Positions 31,643 to 43,686 of a stretch of DNA of 64,000 nt are shown piece by piece. Both the position numbers and the translations under genes were made by a program. The DNA lies in contig NHNW01000018.1 of the NCBI GenBank assembly GCA_002786025.1, forward strand, positions 496,001 to 560,000, in the 5' to 3' direction. The notes below the pieces were generated by a model. The model was not told where the DNA came from, searched no databases, and saw only the letters and a program-made list of their open reading frames with translations. The first letter of the stretch is position 1. Each line of letters opens with the position of its first letter. The DNA is from Zasmidium citrigriseum. Taxonomy: Eukaryota; Ascomycota; Dothideomycetes; Mycosphaerellales; Mycosphaerellaceae.

Positions 31643-33740
31643 TCAGAGATCGTCTTCGAGGAACTTGTAGGCAAACTTGAAATCTGCCTTTCTACGGTTC
31701 ATCCTGCGCCTCACTGTTAGCTAATTCCATCAGTCAAAAAGTGGTATGCGAAAGACTCACCAAGTGCTCTCGTAGTCGAAGAAGCGATAGGTACCCTGCT
31801 CGAACTCCTCGGTGATGTTCTTGGGCTCTTCGTGCCGTTGGAACCACGTCTGATATTGCTTATGGAACCGCCAGCTCTGCGATTTGAGCGCCTTCGCGGC
31901 GAGGTACTGTTGATAGGTGCCTTGCCGGTAGTAAAACGCGTAGAACAAGCTGTCGGTGTCAATTCTACTGTACAACCGAGGGTCGTCGAACACGTGTGAA
32001 GGCTCTTGTGGGTAGTGCGCAGGGGTGTAGTTGTACGGATTCTGCGGCTTGTAGTGATTGGGCTTCTCTGAGTCGTGAGGTGTCGGACAAGTGAGGCGTG
32101 AAGCATTCAGCATGCCGATATCGTAAGGCTGGTCTGACTTCGCCCGCTGCTTCGTCTCCTCGAATGAGTCGAGGAGGTCGGTAAGCGAGGACGGCAGGTG
32201 GTAGATGCACTCTTCTTCGTCGTCCTCTTGAGCGTTGTCGCCATTTGTTGAAGCAATTCCTGCAATGCCAGAATCCGGACTGGGAGGCTGCGGGACCTTG
32301 GACACTTTGCTTTGCGGCGGCTGCGAAGGTTGAACTGCTGCTGCCTGAGGCGAGGGCTTTATTGACGGGGCTTTCGAAGCCTGTACAGGTGCAGGTTCTG
32401 TTGGCTCTGCTGGCTTGGGCTCCTCCTTTGGTGCCGGTGTAGGTTGCTTCACTGGTTCTGCAGGTTTCACCACTTCAGCTGGTTGTGCTACAGGCTGTGC
32501 AGACGTTGCAGCAGGGGATGGCGATTCGCTCGACTTGGCAGCTCCAGGAGGCGGAGGTAAAGGCGCGATGCCAACACCATTCTTGTCGCTTGCCGCCGCC
32601 GCTGCAGCTGCAGAGGCATACTTCAAGGGTTGGCCAGTTGGTATCGATGGTAGAGGTGCCGGCCTCATGGTCTCCGCGGCCTTGCCGTTCACATTGCTGG
32701 GGAGACTTGTATGTAGCGTCGAGAGGGCTGGTAAAGGTGTACTGCTGGTTTGCGTACTAGCTCGCCTAACCCCAGCCGCAGATCCGGACACTGATTGCGA
32801 CTTGGTCTTCGCACTGGTCGTGCTATTTCGCGGTGCTTCTGATTCGGGAGGCTCGTCTTGTATGCTCTGGGCATCCTGACTCGATACTTTGTCGTCGTTG
32901 GTTCCTATGCCATACATGTCCTCCTCTTTGTCCAGATCAAGTTCGTCGTACAGAGTGTCGTCCTCCATAAAGTCGACTTCCTGGTTTTGCTCCACATAGT
33001 ACTTGATGCCGTCTTCAATGTCCTTGACTTGCTCGACATCGACACTACCGTTGTCCAGAGCGCGTTTCAAGACCTCCAGCTTTCCTATATGGAATTTGTG
33101 CCGCTCTTGCATTCTCTCCAGCTCCTCTTTTCGCTCCAGCTTGCCAGCATCGGCCTTCTTGCCCCTCTTCGTCGTGGAGCCCAGCGATTCAGATTCGGCT
33201 TCGAGGGTTTCGATCTGTTGGGAGAGCTCTTCCACCATGTCTCCGAGGAAATTTATTACCTCCTGCTTCTCCTTCTCCTTAGGATCCAGTTTGGCAGCAG
33301 CAGACAAGCCCTCTTTCGAAAATGCCTTGGTCTTCATCTCCTTCTCCACGGCTTTGAATTTCTCCATTTGCTGGCAGCACACGTTAGCAGACCATTCAAA
33401 CTTTCCAGCAGCTTTCCACGGGATATGTACCGTTTCTATTAGCTTCCTCTTCTCGGCTAGAGGAGCCTTGTCCTTGATATCGTTCATGGAGTGCCATGTC
33501 TTGTACTTGTCTCGTGACCGCTGGAGTTTCTTGATTTCCTTCTTCAAAGAGTCCTCCAACTTCTCCTTCTGTGACGGGTTGGTGCATTCGATCAGCTTAT
33601 CGTAAATGCTCTCGAAGCCAGCCACGCCCTCGGCGACCTTCTTGTCCTCCTGCGCTGGGGTCAGTATCACGTGCTAACGAACCGTTGATGGGATGAAATC
33701 GGACCTTGTCTATCTCTTGCTGCAGCTTCCGCGCGGCCAT
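31643..33740 (-). CDS. NOT3: CCR4-NOT complex subunit Not3/Not5
   Basis: Exons 33705..33740, 31761..33649 and 31643..31703 encode 661 aa. It is a scaffold subunit of the CCR4-NOT deadenylase and transcription-regulatory complex. The start MAARKLQQEIDK joins directly to EDKKVAEGVAGFESIYDKL, the classic Not3 N-terminal coiled coil (to about residue 240). The middle (about 280-500) is Pro/Ala/Ser/Lys-rich, with many PAP and EPV-like repeats, and is likely disordered. The NOT box follows from about 545, with DTDSLFYAFYYRQGTYQQYL. The last 20-codon exon supplies MNRRKADFKFAYKFLEDDL, the conserved end. Intron 1 lies after codon 12. Confidence 0.95.
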
Positions 33741-34361
33741 GATGCATGAGCGCCTCTGAGTCGCGCTGGGGGAAGTGGTCGGCGATCAGGTGTCGAGTAG
33801 ATGGCGTCGAAGCGAGGTCGAACGGGTTGGCGATGGGTGCCGGATGGAGGTCGGTCGCGGGATGACGGCGAAAGTGGTAATGACGGCGAGGATGGTAGCG
33901 ATGGAGGTGCGTGGGCGGTGGTGTGGTGGAGTGAGGTGCTGGCGACGGCGGTGCTGGAGCTTGACCCTGGGCTTGGCGTGTCGGCGACGGGCTCGTGAAG
34001 CGCCAACTTTCTGGAAACTCTGCTGCGTCGCGTTTCTCACTCTCCAATTCTCATCAACTTTTGAAGAAACAGCGAAAGTGTGCCGCTGGAAGAATAGGGG
34101 GTTATTTGATTGAGCAATTGATTGTTGGCCGCTGCGTCTCGTCGCTTGTGATTGCTCGCGCCTCACCGGTCCCTCTTCCTCCACCGCACGCCTGCAGTGT
34201 GTTGCTGCTGCTCAGCCCAACTGCGCGCATCCTGCCTGCACCTCCTGCGTCTAGCCTCACAAAGCCCGCATTGACGGGGCTGAACAGCAAGCGATACGCT
34301 GCCCTGTGCTGCGTCGCCTCCATTCAGCTGATCATCACAAGCTACACAAGTCATTGCCAGC
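33741..34361. promoter_or_regulatory. Bidirectional promoter NOT3 / DTD1
   Basis: A 621-bp divergent region. GC-rich near NOT3. I see no TATA box or further gene. Confidence 0.5.
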
Positions 34362-35250
34362 ATGAAGAGTATGTGCCACCAACGTGGTCGTTATTTGTAT
34401 TCAGACTATGTATCTCTGACTTTGATCTGCAAACAGCTGTGATACAGCGCGTCAAATCTGCCTCGGTCACGGTCGATGGCCAGCTTGTCTCCTCCATCAG
34501 CAAGGGTCTGCTCGTCTTTGCTGCAATAGGTACTCTCCCGAATGGCATAGACTTGTTGTCGTAAAGCTTTGCTAATAGCATCAGGCAAGGAGGATACCTT
34601 GAAAGAGGCCGAGAGCATGGCCTCCAAGGTGCTCAAGGTCAAGTGAGTGAGAGGTACTCTCTGCTCAGCAAGGCCGCTAATCACGATACTTCCATCCAGA
34701 CTTTGGGACGACGGCGAATCGAAGTGGAAAAAGAACGTCCAAGATATCGACGGCGAAGTGTTGTGCGGTATGTACATTCACCATCAAGGTCGACATAGCT
34801 TATTCTAACCTCAGTCCATCCGCAGTCTCCCAATTCACATTACTAGCATCGACAAAGAAAGGCAACAAACCAGACTTCCACAAATCTGCACCGGCGGCCA
34901 AAGGCAAGGAACTCTACGACTCATTCATTGGCCAAGTTCGCAAGCTTTATCGCGAAGACAAAGTCAAAGATGGCGTATTCCAGGCAATGATGGATGTCGG
35001 CCTCGTCAACGATGGACCTGTAGGTGTGGACTACCGCTGTGAGGACGAAGCGGTACATAGCAGCCCCAGCGCGATCCCCCAAACTGTCTGCGGAACCATA
35101 CGCTTACTCTACCTCTAGGTGACGATCGAGATTGAAACGAGCCCTCCTGAGATGAAGAATCCGACAAACCTGCAACCTCCTGAAGAGGGCGACACTTTGA
35201 AGACTCGTGTACACAAGAATTTTGAGCTGCCCGCCTCATTACTTGAATGA
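34362..35250 (+). CDS. DTD1: D-aminoacyl-tRNA deacylase
   Basis: Six exons, 34362..34368, 34437..34529, 34585..34642, 34700..34767, 34826..35019 and 35119..35250, encode 183 aa. DTD hydrolyses D-amino acids mischarged on tRNA. The start MKTVIQRVKSASVTVDGQ is typical once the 7-nt first exon is joined. The two active-site motifs are present: SQFTLLA (family SQFTL) and NDGPVTIE (family NxGPxT, the Gly-cisPro motif that excludes L-aminoacyl-tRNA). The C-terminus extends about 30 residues past the GPVT motif. Five introns in 552 coding bases make this the most fragmented gene here. All are GT-AG with consistent phases. Confidence 0.92.
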
Positions 35251-35717
35251 ACTGATGGCAGTCCTCAGGATCTTTCGATGACACAGTCTTGATGAGATGA
35301 CGTTGGCAAGCTCAAGACATCCGCGGCCGTGAACATTGGTTCACTTTGACGCCGACCCACTCACAGTGGACCAGTCGTCTGTTGGAGAACAACCGCTTGG
35401 AAGGCGCTCTCCAGAGACGAGTCTGATAACATGGTCGATGTATGAGGTGCGTTGACGACAGCACCGCCGTAATGAGCACGCCGAGCTGCGTTTTGCCGGC
35501 CCAACCACCAGCGCCAGCGAGTAAACGACAGTCGGATTCGGCAGAAGATACAGTATCAGAGCATCGCAATAAGCTGGATTCATCATTCATTACGCTCAAG
35601 ACGCTGTACTGGCGCTAAAAATCAGCCTGCTGATGCCACATTCGCCTGTCTACCTACTCCCCCAACGCCACGCTTGCTTTTCTATCTCATGCATGCTTCA
35701 AAACTTGCATCTCTCGC
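35251..35717. other. Convergent intergenic region
   Basis: 467 bp between DTD1 (plus) and the alcohol dehydrogenase (minus). No gene is seen. Confidence 0.5.
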
Positions 35718-36766
35718 TTACTGGGCGATGAACACGCCACGGTAGCGGATGTTGCCCTCGTTGAGCTTGTCCATGGCCTCATTGATACCGGCCTCGGTCA
35801 TTGGGAACTTCTCAATGATGGGTTCGATCTTGTGCAGAGCGGCGAAGTCGAGCATACGGTTGTGGATGTATCTGGAAGCAACGACGGAGCCCTGGATGGT
35901 TACACCGTTGAGGAGCAGTGGCACTAGAAAGAATGTCAGCAAGCTGTCTTTGGAGTGAGAAGAGCGAACGACTTACTGTAAGGGAACTTGAAATCACCCT
36001 CATCCACGGAAAGAGGATGAATAGTCGCACCAGGAGCAAGAGCCGGCACAATCTTCTCCCACTCTGGCTGCGCCGAGGTCGTAACAAGCAGACGATCCAG
36101 TGATCTCGAAGGCTTGATCTCCTTGACATCCTTGGTGGCAATGAACTCCTGGGCTCCAAGCTTCAAAGCCTCATCCTTCTTCCTGTCCGAACCAGAAAGC
36201 ACAACAACATGGCAACCCATCTTCGCAGCAAATTGAATCGCCAAGTGTCCAAGACCACCAACGCCCATGACACCCACAGTCTCCGTCGGCTGTACATTGT
36301 ATGCATGCAGAGCGTTGAAAACCGTCGCACCGCCACACATTAGCGGTGCAGCAACCTCATCACTCAAAGAATCCGGAACGTTGAACAAGAAAGCCTCTCT
36401 CCAGACCGCATGCGTCGCACAAGAACCCTGATCCAGATCCGCAAGACCATACATCGCTCGCTCGGGACAATACGTCTCATTCCCCTTCAAACACTCCTGG
36501 CAGTGCAGACAGGCGTCGTGTTCGTAACCCCATCCGACGCGATCGCCCTTCTTGAGATGCGTGACGCCAGGACCGGTTGCTTCGACGACGCCGACGCCTT
36601 CGTGGCCGATTGCCATGTCTGCTTCGCGGTAGTGCATATCTGTGCCGCAGAGGCCGGAGGCGGTGACTTTGACGAGGACTTGGTCGCCGCTGAGGTCGGG
36701 TTTGGTGGTTTGGGCGGCGTGGACTTTGCCACCTTTTTGGCCTTTGAAGACGGTGAAGGAGGGCAT
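35718..36766 (-). CDS. Zinc-dependent alcohol dehydrogenase (MDR family)
   Basis: Exons 35977..36766 and 35718..35923 (53-nt intron) encode 331 aa. It is probably a cytosolic NAD(P)-dependent alcohol/aldehyde oxidoreductase. Catalytic-zinc ligands are visible: Cys40 in GLCGTD, His55-Glu56 in GHEGVG, and the Cys in APLMCGGATV. The structural-zinc cysteines C86, C89, C92 and C100 (C-x2-C-x2-C-x7-C) are intact. The Rossmann motif is GVGGLGHLA. An upstream in-frame extension starts in promoter sequence and is not used. Cofactor and substrate preference cannot be read with confidence. The promoter has a TATA-like element and tandem bZIP-type half-sites, so inducible expression is plausible. Confidence 0.9.
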
Positions 36767-36876
36767 TGTGGTTGAAGCTGGTGTTGTTTGGTTGGAAAGG
36801 AGACTGGGTTCGAAGATGGTAGGAAAGATAAATGCAGCGTATGGTACTCGACTTTGGAAGAGAGTCTCTCTCTTGC

Positions 36877-36884
36877 TATATAAA
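36877..36884 (-). promoter_or_regulatory. TATA-like element of the ADH gene
   Basis: TATATAAA on the plus strand (palindromic TATATA core) about 111 bp upstream of the ADH ATG, a workable distance for a fungal TATA box. Function is inferred from position only. Confidence 0.4.
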
Positions 36885-36899
36885 CCAAAACCCCACCCA

Positions 36900-36911
36900 T
36901 GACGTGACGTC
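36900..36911. promoter_or_regulatory. Tandem TGACGT bZIP half-sites
   Basis: TGACGTGACGTC places two ACGT cores next to each other, about 134-145 bp upstream of the ADH start. TGACGT(CA) is the target of CREB/ATF-like stress bZIP factors. Confidence 0.35.
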
Positions 36912-37782
36912 CTCAGAGAAAGACATCGAAAGGGACACGAACCTGCCAACTAATCCACGAAACACCTCCCCCCTGCCAGCCAAAAGTCAACCAAGAGGTA
37001 ACACAAAGGAATCCCTCACCCACCAAACGACACGTGCAGATTACATGCATCAATGCAAGCCTTGTGCTCAACCAAACCGGAAGCTGACGGCAATTCCAAA
37101 CAGCTACTCGAATAAAGACGTTCCCGCCGGCTATCCTTCGGGAGGCAAAAGCTGAAAAGTTCTGGCTATGACATCAACGCATGGAACAAACTCCGACTTC
37201 ACCTTTTCGCCACGGCTTGCACAGCCTAGAAGCTCCAGATGGATCTTAACAGCGGGCATAGCTCCGTCTTTGATTAGAAAACTTCAAATTCCCAGGAGAT
37301 CTGTATTGCACGGCAGTTGTACGACGGTTCGAAATTACTCCTTTCGGCCAACGGAAGGATTCACCACAAAGCTCCTAAAAGCTCGCTCATCAGCTCTCTA
37401 GGTTCTGTTCCTGCGTTCGCGGGAATGTGGTAAGCATCCCTAATGCCCCACGACGAGGATGAGGCTGAAAGTGTGCGTTCGAATGATTCGTCCCACCTGC
37501 GAATTGCCTGTATTGGACAACGGGAGGCTTTCGTCAGCGATCAGTCAGCCAGGATGTGTAACAATGCTCATGAACGGGGCCGAATGGGATGAAGAAGCCT
37601 GGTTCGTTCACTAATCATCCTATTTCTCTGCGAGCCAATCTCGATAGCTCGAAGTGCCAACTTTTCTTCTTCCAAACGCTACTGATACATATATGCCAAA
37701 TGCTTCCTGATACTCCAAGTCTCGCAACCACGGAGAGACTGTATGCCGCATTTCAAATCACGAGCTATGGACGACAGGAATC

Positions 37783-40700
37783 CTAGCGCCTGCCATTCGA
37801 TTGCGGACCCTGGTTCGCAAACAGCAGCTTGAAGCCGTTCTTCAAGGCCCTCATGTCCGGGTACTTGTTCCCCTTCAACTCGAATCCCTGCGGGATGACC
37901 TTGACGTACCAATGAGCGTGGGGCGCGTCCCGACCGGCTTTGAAGCAGAGGAAGAAGTAGCCGGGGTGCTTGGGGTCCATGCAGAAGGCGTACATGGACC
38001 GCTTCGGGTTCGCTTCCGTGTAGGTGGCGAGCCATTGTTCTGTATGCGAAGTCAGCAAAGACATCTTGCTTGATCGGGTACGAACGAGACTTACCGGTCT
38101 GCTCTTTGGTGCCTGTCTGGTAGCGCTCGTCGTTAGTCATCTCGTCTACCTTCTTGGCCATTGCTTGGACGTGCAGGACGATAAGCTCGTCCAGATCGCT
38201 GTAGGTGTATTTGTTTGCGACCTTCAATGTTCTGCCCACACTGAACTCGTTCTCCTTGTTCAGCTCGAGAACATCAATGTGCTGATACACGTTGTCGGCG
38301 ATCTTCCAGGTGACAGCCAAGTGATCTGACCCGTTCGACGATGGACGGATGATACAGTCACCGCGGGACTGAGTCTTCAGAGCGTCAACAGCCTGGATCG
38401 AGTTGAAGTTTCGGAACAGCGTGTGCTTGATGACTCTCTGCGGTCGACCAGTCTTGCTCTCGATCGCCTTCTTCGCAGCCTTCTTGTCTCGGTCCTCTTG
38501 GTCCTCATCCCACTCATCGATGCCCCGATCATACTGCGGTCGGTATGGCTCTCTGAGTTGATTCTCCCGCAAGGTGAGTTGGGCCGTGAACTTCTTTCGA
38601 TCGACGAACGTGAGCTTGGCTTGGATCATCTGCCACTGCGCCCACATGTTTCTGGGCTCCACCCCATTCCGCGTCATTTCCTCCGGAAACTCCAAGGAGC
38701 CGATGCCACCCTCCAAGCCACAGCTGAGCTTGACCTCGATGTGCTCGGGGAAGGTCTTCCTCACGGTGACAGGCACAATCATGCCCTCTTTGAGAGTCTC
38801 CTTGGTCTCGCCAGTCAGTTGCGTGAACAGCTCGTCGGTGGTAAGATTGGCGAAGTTGCGCCTCAGCTCCTCGTACGGGTTCTGCAATTCGGCGCGGATC
38901 GTCTCCAAGGTAGCACGCTTTCTCTGGCCGAAGTTCTTCTCCAATTGCTCCGCATATTGCTCGAGCACCAGGTCGTTGACTTTGTCTGTCTGATCGTCTT
39001 TCACCAGCTTGCGCACTACGGCGTTCTCGCCGTTCTCGTTGACCTCAGCCTGGATGTCTTCTTCGTCGAATTCGAGTGCATCGGCAGCCATCTTGCGTGC
39101 GATGTCGTAGTCTTCGGGGTGTATTCTGGTGTTGTCGAGGTAGTTGGCTTCGACTTCGTCTTCCCAGTCGATATACAAGAAGCTTGCGCAGTTGACGAAG
39201 ACCTTTGGTCCCACGCCGGGTCTCTTGTGACTCTCGACATCACCAACCAAATCGGCTCTGTTGAGGAGCTCTCCTCCATTTGATGCGATGACTTTGACCA
39301 GGTGATCCGCCTTTCTGGCACCCAATCCAGCGACGTACGGCAAAAGATTCTGGGTGTATGAGTCGGACATGGCGTCGTTGATGTTCACTCCCACGAGATT
39401 GACGATGTCAACCATGGCAGTCTCCAGACATCTCCTAAGCTTGTCTTCCGGGAGCAGGCCTTGGTTGGGGTCAAATGTAATGGAGATGATGTCGCGCTTG
39501 AGAGCGGCGTATTGCTTCAGAGGGTTCTGCATGTAGTGTGCAAGGGCAATGCAATATCTCGTGAGCGGTACGACGCCAGGATGCTCAGCAGCAGCGCGAT
39601 CGGAGGTGTGGTAGAGTCTTGCAACTTCGTCTTGCGGAATGATGACTTCCAGCGGGTCTGTAACTTCTCGCTCGTCTTGATCTTCGTAAGGCGCTCCGTG
39701 GAGCTCTCTCTTCTCGATGATGGCTTGCAGATCTGTGTAGAGTCGGCGGGTTTCCACAGACCAGCCTGAGACAGCCACAACATCGGGCTGACGGCGTTCC
39801 ACCAACTCGACGAAGGGCTTTACATCCTTGCCGTCTGGTATGTACTTCTCATCGTTGCCGAGTCGAAGGTCGTTGAACTTGCCATTCTCCAAGACGCGAC
39901 CGTTCTCATCCACGTAAGCCCAGCAGATGGCAGCATTTTTCTCGCCATTGCCATTCGACAACGCAAGAACACGTGCGAGGGTACCAAGCTCCATACCTTT
40001 GGGCTTGTAAGGGGCTTGGTCCAGTTTCTGAGTATACGAGTCGCGGCAGTATCCTGCAATCTTGTTCTCGCACTCGTTCTTGAGATTGTCTTTGACACCC
40101 TTGGCGATGATGCGGTGCATCTTCTTCAAAGCCGCCTCGAGCACTTCTCGCCGAAGAGCGTTCCAAGCATCCGCTACTTCGGAAAAGTTGTCGGACTCGA
40201 TCGCTCGCTGCAACTCTTCCTTGATGCGGCGCTCCTTTTGCAGCTTCACGGTGACCTCGACCAAGCCGTCGGCTTCTGCCTTGAGCATGCGCAAGAACAG
40301 CTCAGGCCGGTCGACCAAGAAGTAGCGCACTTCCTGATTGCGAAGATACTTGAACTCGTAGTAAGGGTGGTCTTCTGTGATCTGCTTCAGGCCCTTCTCA
40401 GTGCGGTTGCAGTCAAAGACGAGGTTTTCGTAGTAGATCTTGCGCATGTGTGACCGCATGCGTGGACTCATGACAATCTCTTCCACGAACATTGACTTGG
40501 CGGCGTTAAGAACATCCTGAGCAGTCAACAAGTCTGGCTCACGGGTCAGTGAGTCGGCAATATCCTCTGGCTGCTTATCTGGGTCCTCTGTGTAGACCCG
40601 CCGGCCGGTCTTCTCAGCATTTTGCGCAATACCATCTGCCGTGATACCAAAAGCGCGGACCAGGTGATATGCAGGACCCTGGCGGACCTTGTCCCACATG

Positions 40701-42130
40701 CTCCGCTGTCCGTACGATTTCTTCTGCTGATTGTTGGCCTTTGCTCTGGAAATGGACAGGTCCTTCAGCTGTAATGAGTATTGGAAGTTGAGGTAATCTT
40801 GGATGTCTTGCAGGTCGTCCAGCTGCGCGGCTTTGGGGATGAGGTCGTCGAAGACAGCATCATTGAAATCAGGTTCGAGCTCTTTGACCAATTCGACATT
40901 TTGGCGAATTGCGTCCCGTCTCTCTGCAAATGCGCGGAACTTCAAATCCTGCTCGAAAACGTCCCACAAGTCGGTTTGATTGAGAAGCTTCTCGGCCTTG
41001 ATCGTGAACTCGGGTCCATTTGGATCGTCTGACGGAACTCGCTCCGAGTGAATGAGGTAGTCTTTGCGATTTTGGAAGATGAAAGCCGGCTCAAAGTCCT
41101 CGACATTCATGAAGTGCAGCACTTGCTTGACGGCGGCCTCGAATGGCTCGCGGAGGCGAGGTTCCATGCGCTTGCGTGGGAACAAGATCGAGGTAATCCA
41201 AGTGGCCTCTTCAGCTGCTCGCTCAGCAAGCTTGTCTTCGGGCAGCTCAGACAAGTCCTTGTACGCAGCGCGGGCAGTCTGAAAGCGTTCCGGGATGTCT
41301 GTGAGCCGAATTTGGTTGTCGTAGTCTGTAAGCATGCGCTCTTCCAGTTGCGAGGGCTCGAAGACATCTTTCAGCTCCAAAGGTTTCTCGGGATCGACCT
41401 GATCCTCGTGATGTTCACGCTCCACATCCAAGGCCCAGTCGTATTCCTCGCCATTACCGAATGCTCCTTGCATGTCTTCCATCTCGAGTTCACCCAGGCC
41501 TGAGTTCTTCAGGTTCTGGAGATCCGGAACGCCTGCTCGACGTGGAGCGCGAACCCCCAAGTCGTCCTCGAGACCCTCGCCTTCTTCGTCCGGAAAGTCG
41601 TCCTCTTCGATGAAGCCATCCATCTCGTCGTAATCGCCTCCAAAGCCCCTACGACCGACACCCGCTGCCTCGCCTTCTTCTTCATCGTCGAACATGTCGT
41701 CTAGCCCACGAGGCTCGCTGGGACCACGATCATCTCTGTGGCCGCGCTTCAAGCGCTTGAACTTGTTCTGCTCTGGCGCTCGCTGCTCATCAGGTATCGT
41801 AGCGCCGATGAGATCCAAATCGTCCATGTCCAGCTCTTCTTCCTCTTCGTGCCTCTGTCTCTTTTCCTCGGCGCGCTTTCGCTTCCTCTCCCGCTTCTTC
41901 TCCTTTACCGCATCTTCATCGTCCTCTTCCTCATCCACGATGAAGCCCTCACGGACCGCGCGCTCGGCTTCCTCGTCATCATCGTCCTCTTCCTCGCTAG
42001 AATCCTCCATGTCCATGCCGTTGGATTTGTTCTTGGACGATCTGACAGGCTCGCCAGTTTCCTCATCGAAGTCCTCATCCTCTTCCTCGCTGCCTAGCTC
42101 GGCGGCAGTGTCGAAGAAGTTGTCGGCCAT
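37783..42130 (-). CDS. SPT6: Transcription elongation factor / histone chaperone Spt6
   Basis: Exons 38095..42130 and 37783..38039 (55-nt intron, GTAAGT...ATACAG) encode 1430 aa (yeast Spt6: 1451). It binds histones and elongating RNA polymerase II. The N-terminus to about 260 is very acidic ([26 protein letters not shown]) with interspersed KR-rich segments, as in the family. Then follow the helix-turn-helix/tex-like core, a YqgF-like region ([32 protein letters not shown]), HhH segments ([29 protein letters not shown]), an S1-like domain and tandem SH2 domains. The first SH2 has the phosphate-binding Arg in CIIRPSS. The second exon completes the second SH2 ([14 protein letters not shown]) and ends [10 protein letters not shown]. 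Unspliced reading would give an unrelated tail, which was rejected. Confidence 0.97.
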
Positions 42131-42566
42131 GGCGCTGCCTGGTTAACAAAGCAGTAAAGGAGTCGTCGTTTGTCGTAACGAGTCTCGTCGAAATTGGTTG
42201 CGTTGAGAAGAGAGAGGAGACTCGCGGGTATAAAACTTCGAGGCGACCACAGCAATGGCGGTCAGGCAGGAGGCGGCGATGTAGGGGGGTGATGCAGATG
42301 AAGTTGTCTGTCGCGCGTGGAAATGCTCAAGAGCGCGAAGCTTGGACTTTGGGTGCCGCTTTGGGCTTAGCTCGTCACGTGCGTGCTCTCGTTACTACTT
42401 CACTTCTCCCGATCCTTCACATGCTTCATCGAATCATCCCAACTCTGCACTACTACCGCTCAAAACATCGTCTCTGGCCTGCCACTGCACCGTGATTGCA
42501 TAGGCAATCTGAGTTGCATAGATACGGCGTGCGTAAAGACACCCAAAAAACGTCTTCGTTCAGGAC
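42131..42566. other. Intergenic: SPT6 promoter and 3' end of the MDR gene
   Basis: 436 bp. A GTCACGTG palindromic core is at 42374-42381. No gene is seen. Confidence 0.5.
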
Positions 42567-43686
42567 CTACTCAACACTGGATATCCGAATCTTTCCCACA
42601 TGCTGGCCGGCCCAGACACGATGATAGGCCATTGGAAGCTGCTTCAGAGTGAAGGAAACATTGTCCAGGACCGGCTTGATATCCCTCGCCTCGATGAATT
42701 CCACCATCTCGCGGCCCTGTTCGACACTGCCGACATCCACATCTCGCACTCCACTCATGCTCAACAGTGGATGAATCCAAGGCGGTGCATCCGAAAGACT
42801 TCTTTGACCAGCCAGTAACCCAATTACATCGACGACTCCATCACGAGCTACACACCTCAATGGCTGCGCCATGTTAGACACACCCCCCAAGGCAACCACA
42901 TGATGGCACCCCAACCCTCCCGGCGTCAGACTTCGTGCCGTGTTCCCCCAACTCGCATCTTCAACGTCATTCAGTACGTGCTGGACACCGAGCGTTCCAA
43001 GAAGCTCGGCTCTCGACATCGACGATGTTGTTGCAATCACCGTGGCGCCAACGGCAAGAGCAAACTGGATGGCGAACAAGAAGACCTCACCAGTGCTCTG
43101 TACAAGGACCCACGATTCAGAAGTGATGGGCTTCTTTCCGAAGAGGGCGTTCCACGCAGTCAGCGCTGAGGATGCGACGCTCGCCATCTCTTCGTAGGTC
43201 AAGTTCTTGGGGCCTTTGATCAGATCGCATTCCAGCAAGACGGCATATTCGCACAGCAAACCCGGGACGCCAAGTCCCGAAATGTCGTACTCGATTTCTT
43301 TCTTTGGGTCGTTGGACATTTCGCTGCGTCGATAATAGGCCGGGAAGACACGGTCACCCATCTTCAAACCTTTGACGTCGGAACCCAGCTTCACCACTTC
43401 ACCAGCGGCATCTGATCCTGGTATACTTGATCTATATGGCGAGATCAGAAGGTGTGCGCCGCTTGCAACTGATGCTTCAACGTCAGTCTGCTTTGTAACC
43501 ATGGCCGGTGGAGCACGTACGGGCGACTTCTGGATAATTAACGGACCAGGCGTGGAGCTTGACGAGTACATCCTTGGGTCCGAGAGGTGGAAGTGGGTAA
43601 CGGTCTTCCCAAACGAGAGCGCCTGACCCATCCCCAGGAGCGGTTCCACGCAACGTCCAAGCTCCCGTGGATCCGCATTCAGTCAT
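42567..43686 (-). CDS. MDR-family oxidoreductase (zinc-independent type)
   Basis: Exons 43521..43686 and 42567..43474 (46-nt intron, GTACGT donor, TTGAAG acceptor) encode 357 aa. Joining them restores the MDR N-terminus (EDRYPLPPLGPKDVLVKLHAWSVNYPEV into ISPYRSSIPGSDAAGEVV in two steps), which the longer unspliced frame loses. GDRVFPAYY, a SALTAWNALF segment and the domain order fit quinone oxidoreductase / alcohol dehydrogenase-like proteins. Catalytic-zinc ligands are not evident. The Rossmann loop reads VLVQSTGEVFLFAIQ where relatives have VLVQGTGGVSLFALQ, so two loop glycines are replaced. Cofactor binding may be weakened. The acceptor choice is the least certain part. Confidence 0.72.

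Larger units (their letters stand above)
36767..37782. other. Intergenic: ADH promoter and SPT6 3' region
   Basis: About 1 kb without a gene. The first 150 bp upstream of the ADH start carry the TATA-like and TGACGT elements listed separately. Confidence 0.5.

Noticed and set aside
36767..36949. N-terminal extension of the alcohol dehydrogenase
   Set aside because: It would translate the TATA region and promoter elements; the ATG at 36766 starts the normal family N-terminus.
37679..38094. Unspliced C-terminus of SPT6 (1483-aa frame)
   Set aside because: Splicing 38040-38094 restores the conserved second SH2 domain; the unspliced tail is unrelated to the family.
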